Shown here one piece after another: positions 5,544 through 6,156 of a DNA stretch of 6,156 nucleotides. A program made the position numbers and the translations under genes. Position 1 is the stretch's first letter; each line of letters opens with the position of its first letter. The stretch covers positions 1-6,156 of the forward strand of contig CANMWW010000154.1 of NCBI GenBank assembly GCA_947500965.1, written 5' to 3'. The notes below the pieces were generated by a model. The model saw only the letters and a list, made by a program, of their open reading frames with translations. It was not told the origin of the DNA and did no database searches. Source of the DNA: Alphaproteobacteria bacterium. Lineage in GTDB: Bacteria; Pseudomonadota; Alphaproteobacteria; CACIAM-22H2.

Positions 5544-6156
5544 TCAGGCGACGCCGTGCTCCTTGAACCAGGCGAGGCAGCGCGGCCACGCCGCGGCCGA
5601 GGCCTCGGCGCTGTAGGCCGGGCGGTAGTCGGCCAGGAAGCCGTGCTTGGCGCCCGGGTAGACGACGAGGTCCCATTTCTGGCCGGACTTGGCGAGCGCG
5701 GCCTTCAGCATCTCGACCTGGTCGAGCGGGATGCCGGGATCGTCGCCCGCGTAGAGGCCCAGCAGCGGCATGCGGATGCGCGCCGCGAGGTCCATGGGCT
5801 TGCGGTTCATGAACTCGTTGGTGGTCAGCAGGTTGCCGCCGTACCAGGCGACGGCCGCGCGCGCCTTCGTCGACTCCGCGGCGTAGACGATCGTGTTGCG
5901 CCCGCCGCGGCAGAAGCCGGTGACGCCGACGCGCGCGAGGTCGCCGCCGTCGCTTCCCGCGAAGGCGATCGTCGCATCGAGGTCCGAGATCAGCTCGTCG
6001 TCCGGCTTGCGCATGACGATCGGCGCGATCTGCGTCTGGAAGTCCGTGGCGCCCTCGAGCTTGCCCTGGCGGAAATAGTAGTCGGGCGCGACGGCGAGGT
6101 AGCCCGCCTTGGCGAAGCGGCGGCAGACGTCCTTGATCCACTCGTGCAGGCCGAAG
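5544..6156 (-). CDS. Dienelactone hydrolase family protein, 5' end beyond window
   Basis: Alpha/beta hydrolase of the carboxymethylenebutenolidase family, typically opening dienelactone rings in aromatic degradation, though many homologues have unknown substrates. The visible 203 residues include GLHEWIKDVCRRFAKAGYLA (2-21 of the fragment), APDYYFRQG (23-31), the nucleophile elbow GFCRGG with a cysteine (C82), LLGLYAGDDPGIP (131-143) carrying the acid (D138 or D139) and AKHGF with the histidine (H171). The Cys-Asp-His triad that marks this family is thus complete. The frame is open to the right edge, and M at 6012-6014 is internal because conserved sequence precedes it. About 30 to 90 N-terminal residues should lie outside, perhaps with a signal peptide. 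The stop TGA is at 5544-5546. The esterase-like gene follows on the same strand. No aromatic-pathway gene is in view to fix the substrate. Confidence 0.92.
   Translation of the reverse strand, partial: FGLHEWIKDVCRRFAKAGYLAVAPDYYFRQGKLEGATDFQTQIAPIVMRKPDDELISDLDATIAFAGSDGGDLARVGVTGFCRGGRNTIVYAAESTKARAAVAWYGGNLLTTNEFMNRKPMDLAARIRMPLLGLYAGDDPGIPLDQVEMLKAALAKSGQKWDLVVYPGAKHGFLADYRPAYSAEASAAAWPRCLAWFKEHGVA

Noticed and set aside
5368..6141. 257-codon minus-strand open frame overlapping the hydrolase
   Set aside because: It is a frame-shifted shadow; the Cys-Asp-His motifs lie in the 5544-6156 frame.

Overview
The window is GC-rich coding DNA (about 70% G+C by eye) with strong C/G third-position bias and almost no non-coding space. 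The proteins (AccA, the L28 type, an esterase-like phytase-domain protein and, probably, a XerD tail next to accA) point to an alphaproteobacterium, perhaps of the Rhodospirillales type. That placement is inferred from protein style; no taxonomic marker was compared.

Layout, left to right. Bases 1-60 are the last 19 codons of an upstream plus-strand gene, probably the recombinase xerD. A short hairpin-rich leader (61-155) follows. Then comes a tight plus-strand cluster: malate synthase A (aceB, 156-2078), acetyl-CoA carboxylase carboxyltransferase alpha subunit (accA, 2103-3059) and the methylmalonyl-CoA mutase chaperone GTPase meaB (3062-4075). The gaps are 24 and 2 nt. A good sigma70-type promoter whose -35 box overlaps the meaB stop drives ribosomal protein L28 (rpmB, 4168-4467), which ends at a strong hairpin terminator. 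On the minus strand, converging on rpmB, are an esterase-like phytase-domain protein (4559-5407, start uncertain) and, upstream of it, a dienelactone hydrolase family gene that runs off the right edge (5544-6156).

The three clustered metabolic genes all act around acetyl-CoA. AceB condenses acetyl-CoA with glyoxylate, AccA helps commit acetyl-CoA to malonyl-CoA, and MeaB protects the B12-dependent mutase that links propionyl/methylmalonyl-CoA to succinyl-CoA. Joint expression during growth on acetate, fatty acids or other C2/C3 sources is plausible but inferred.

The most unusual feature is the N-terminus of the malate synthase. About 107 residues of Ala/Lys/Pro/Arg-rich, histone-H1-like sequence, with 33 basic and no acidic residues in the first 110, precede an otherwise complete and normal enzyme. 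I found no CRISPR, insertion sequence, tRNA or defence system, and no clear sign of a wholly new multi-gene system.
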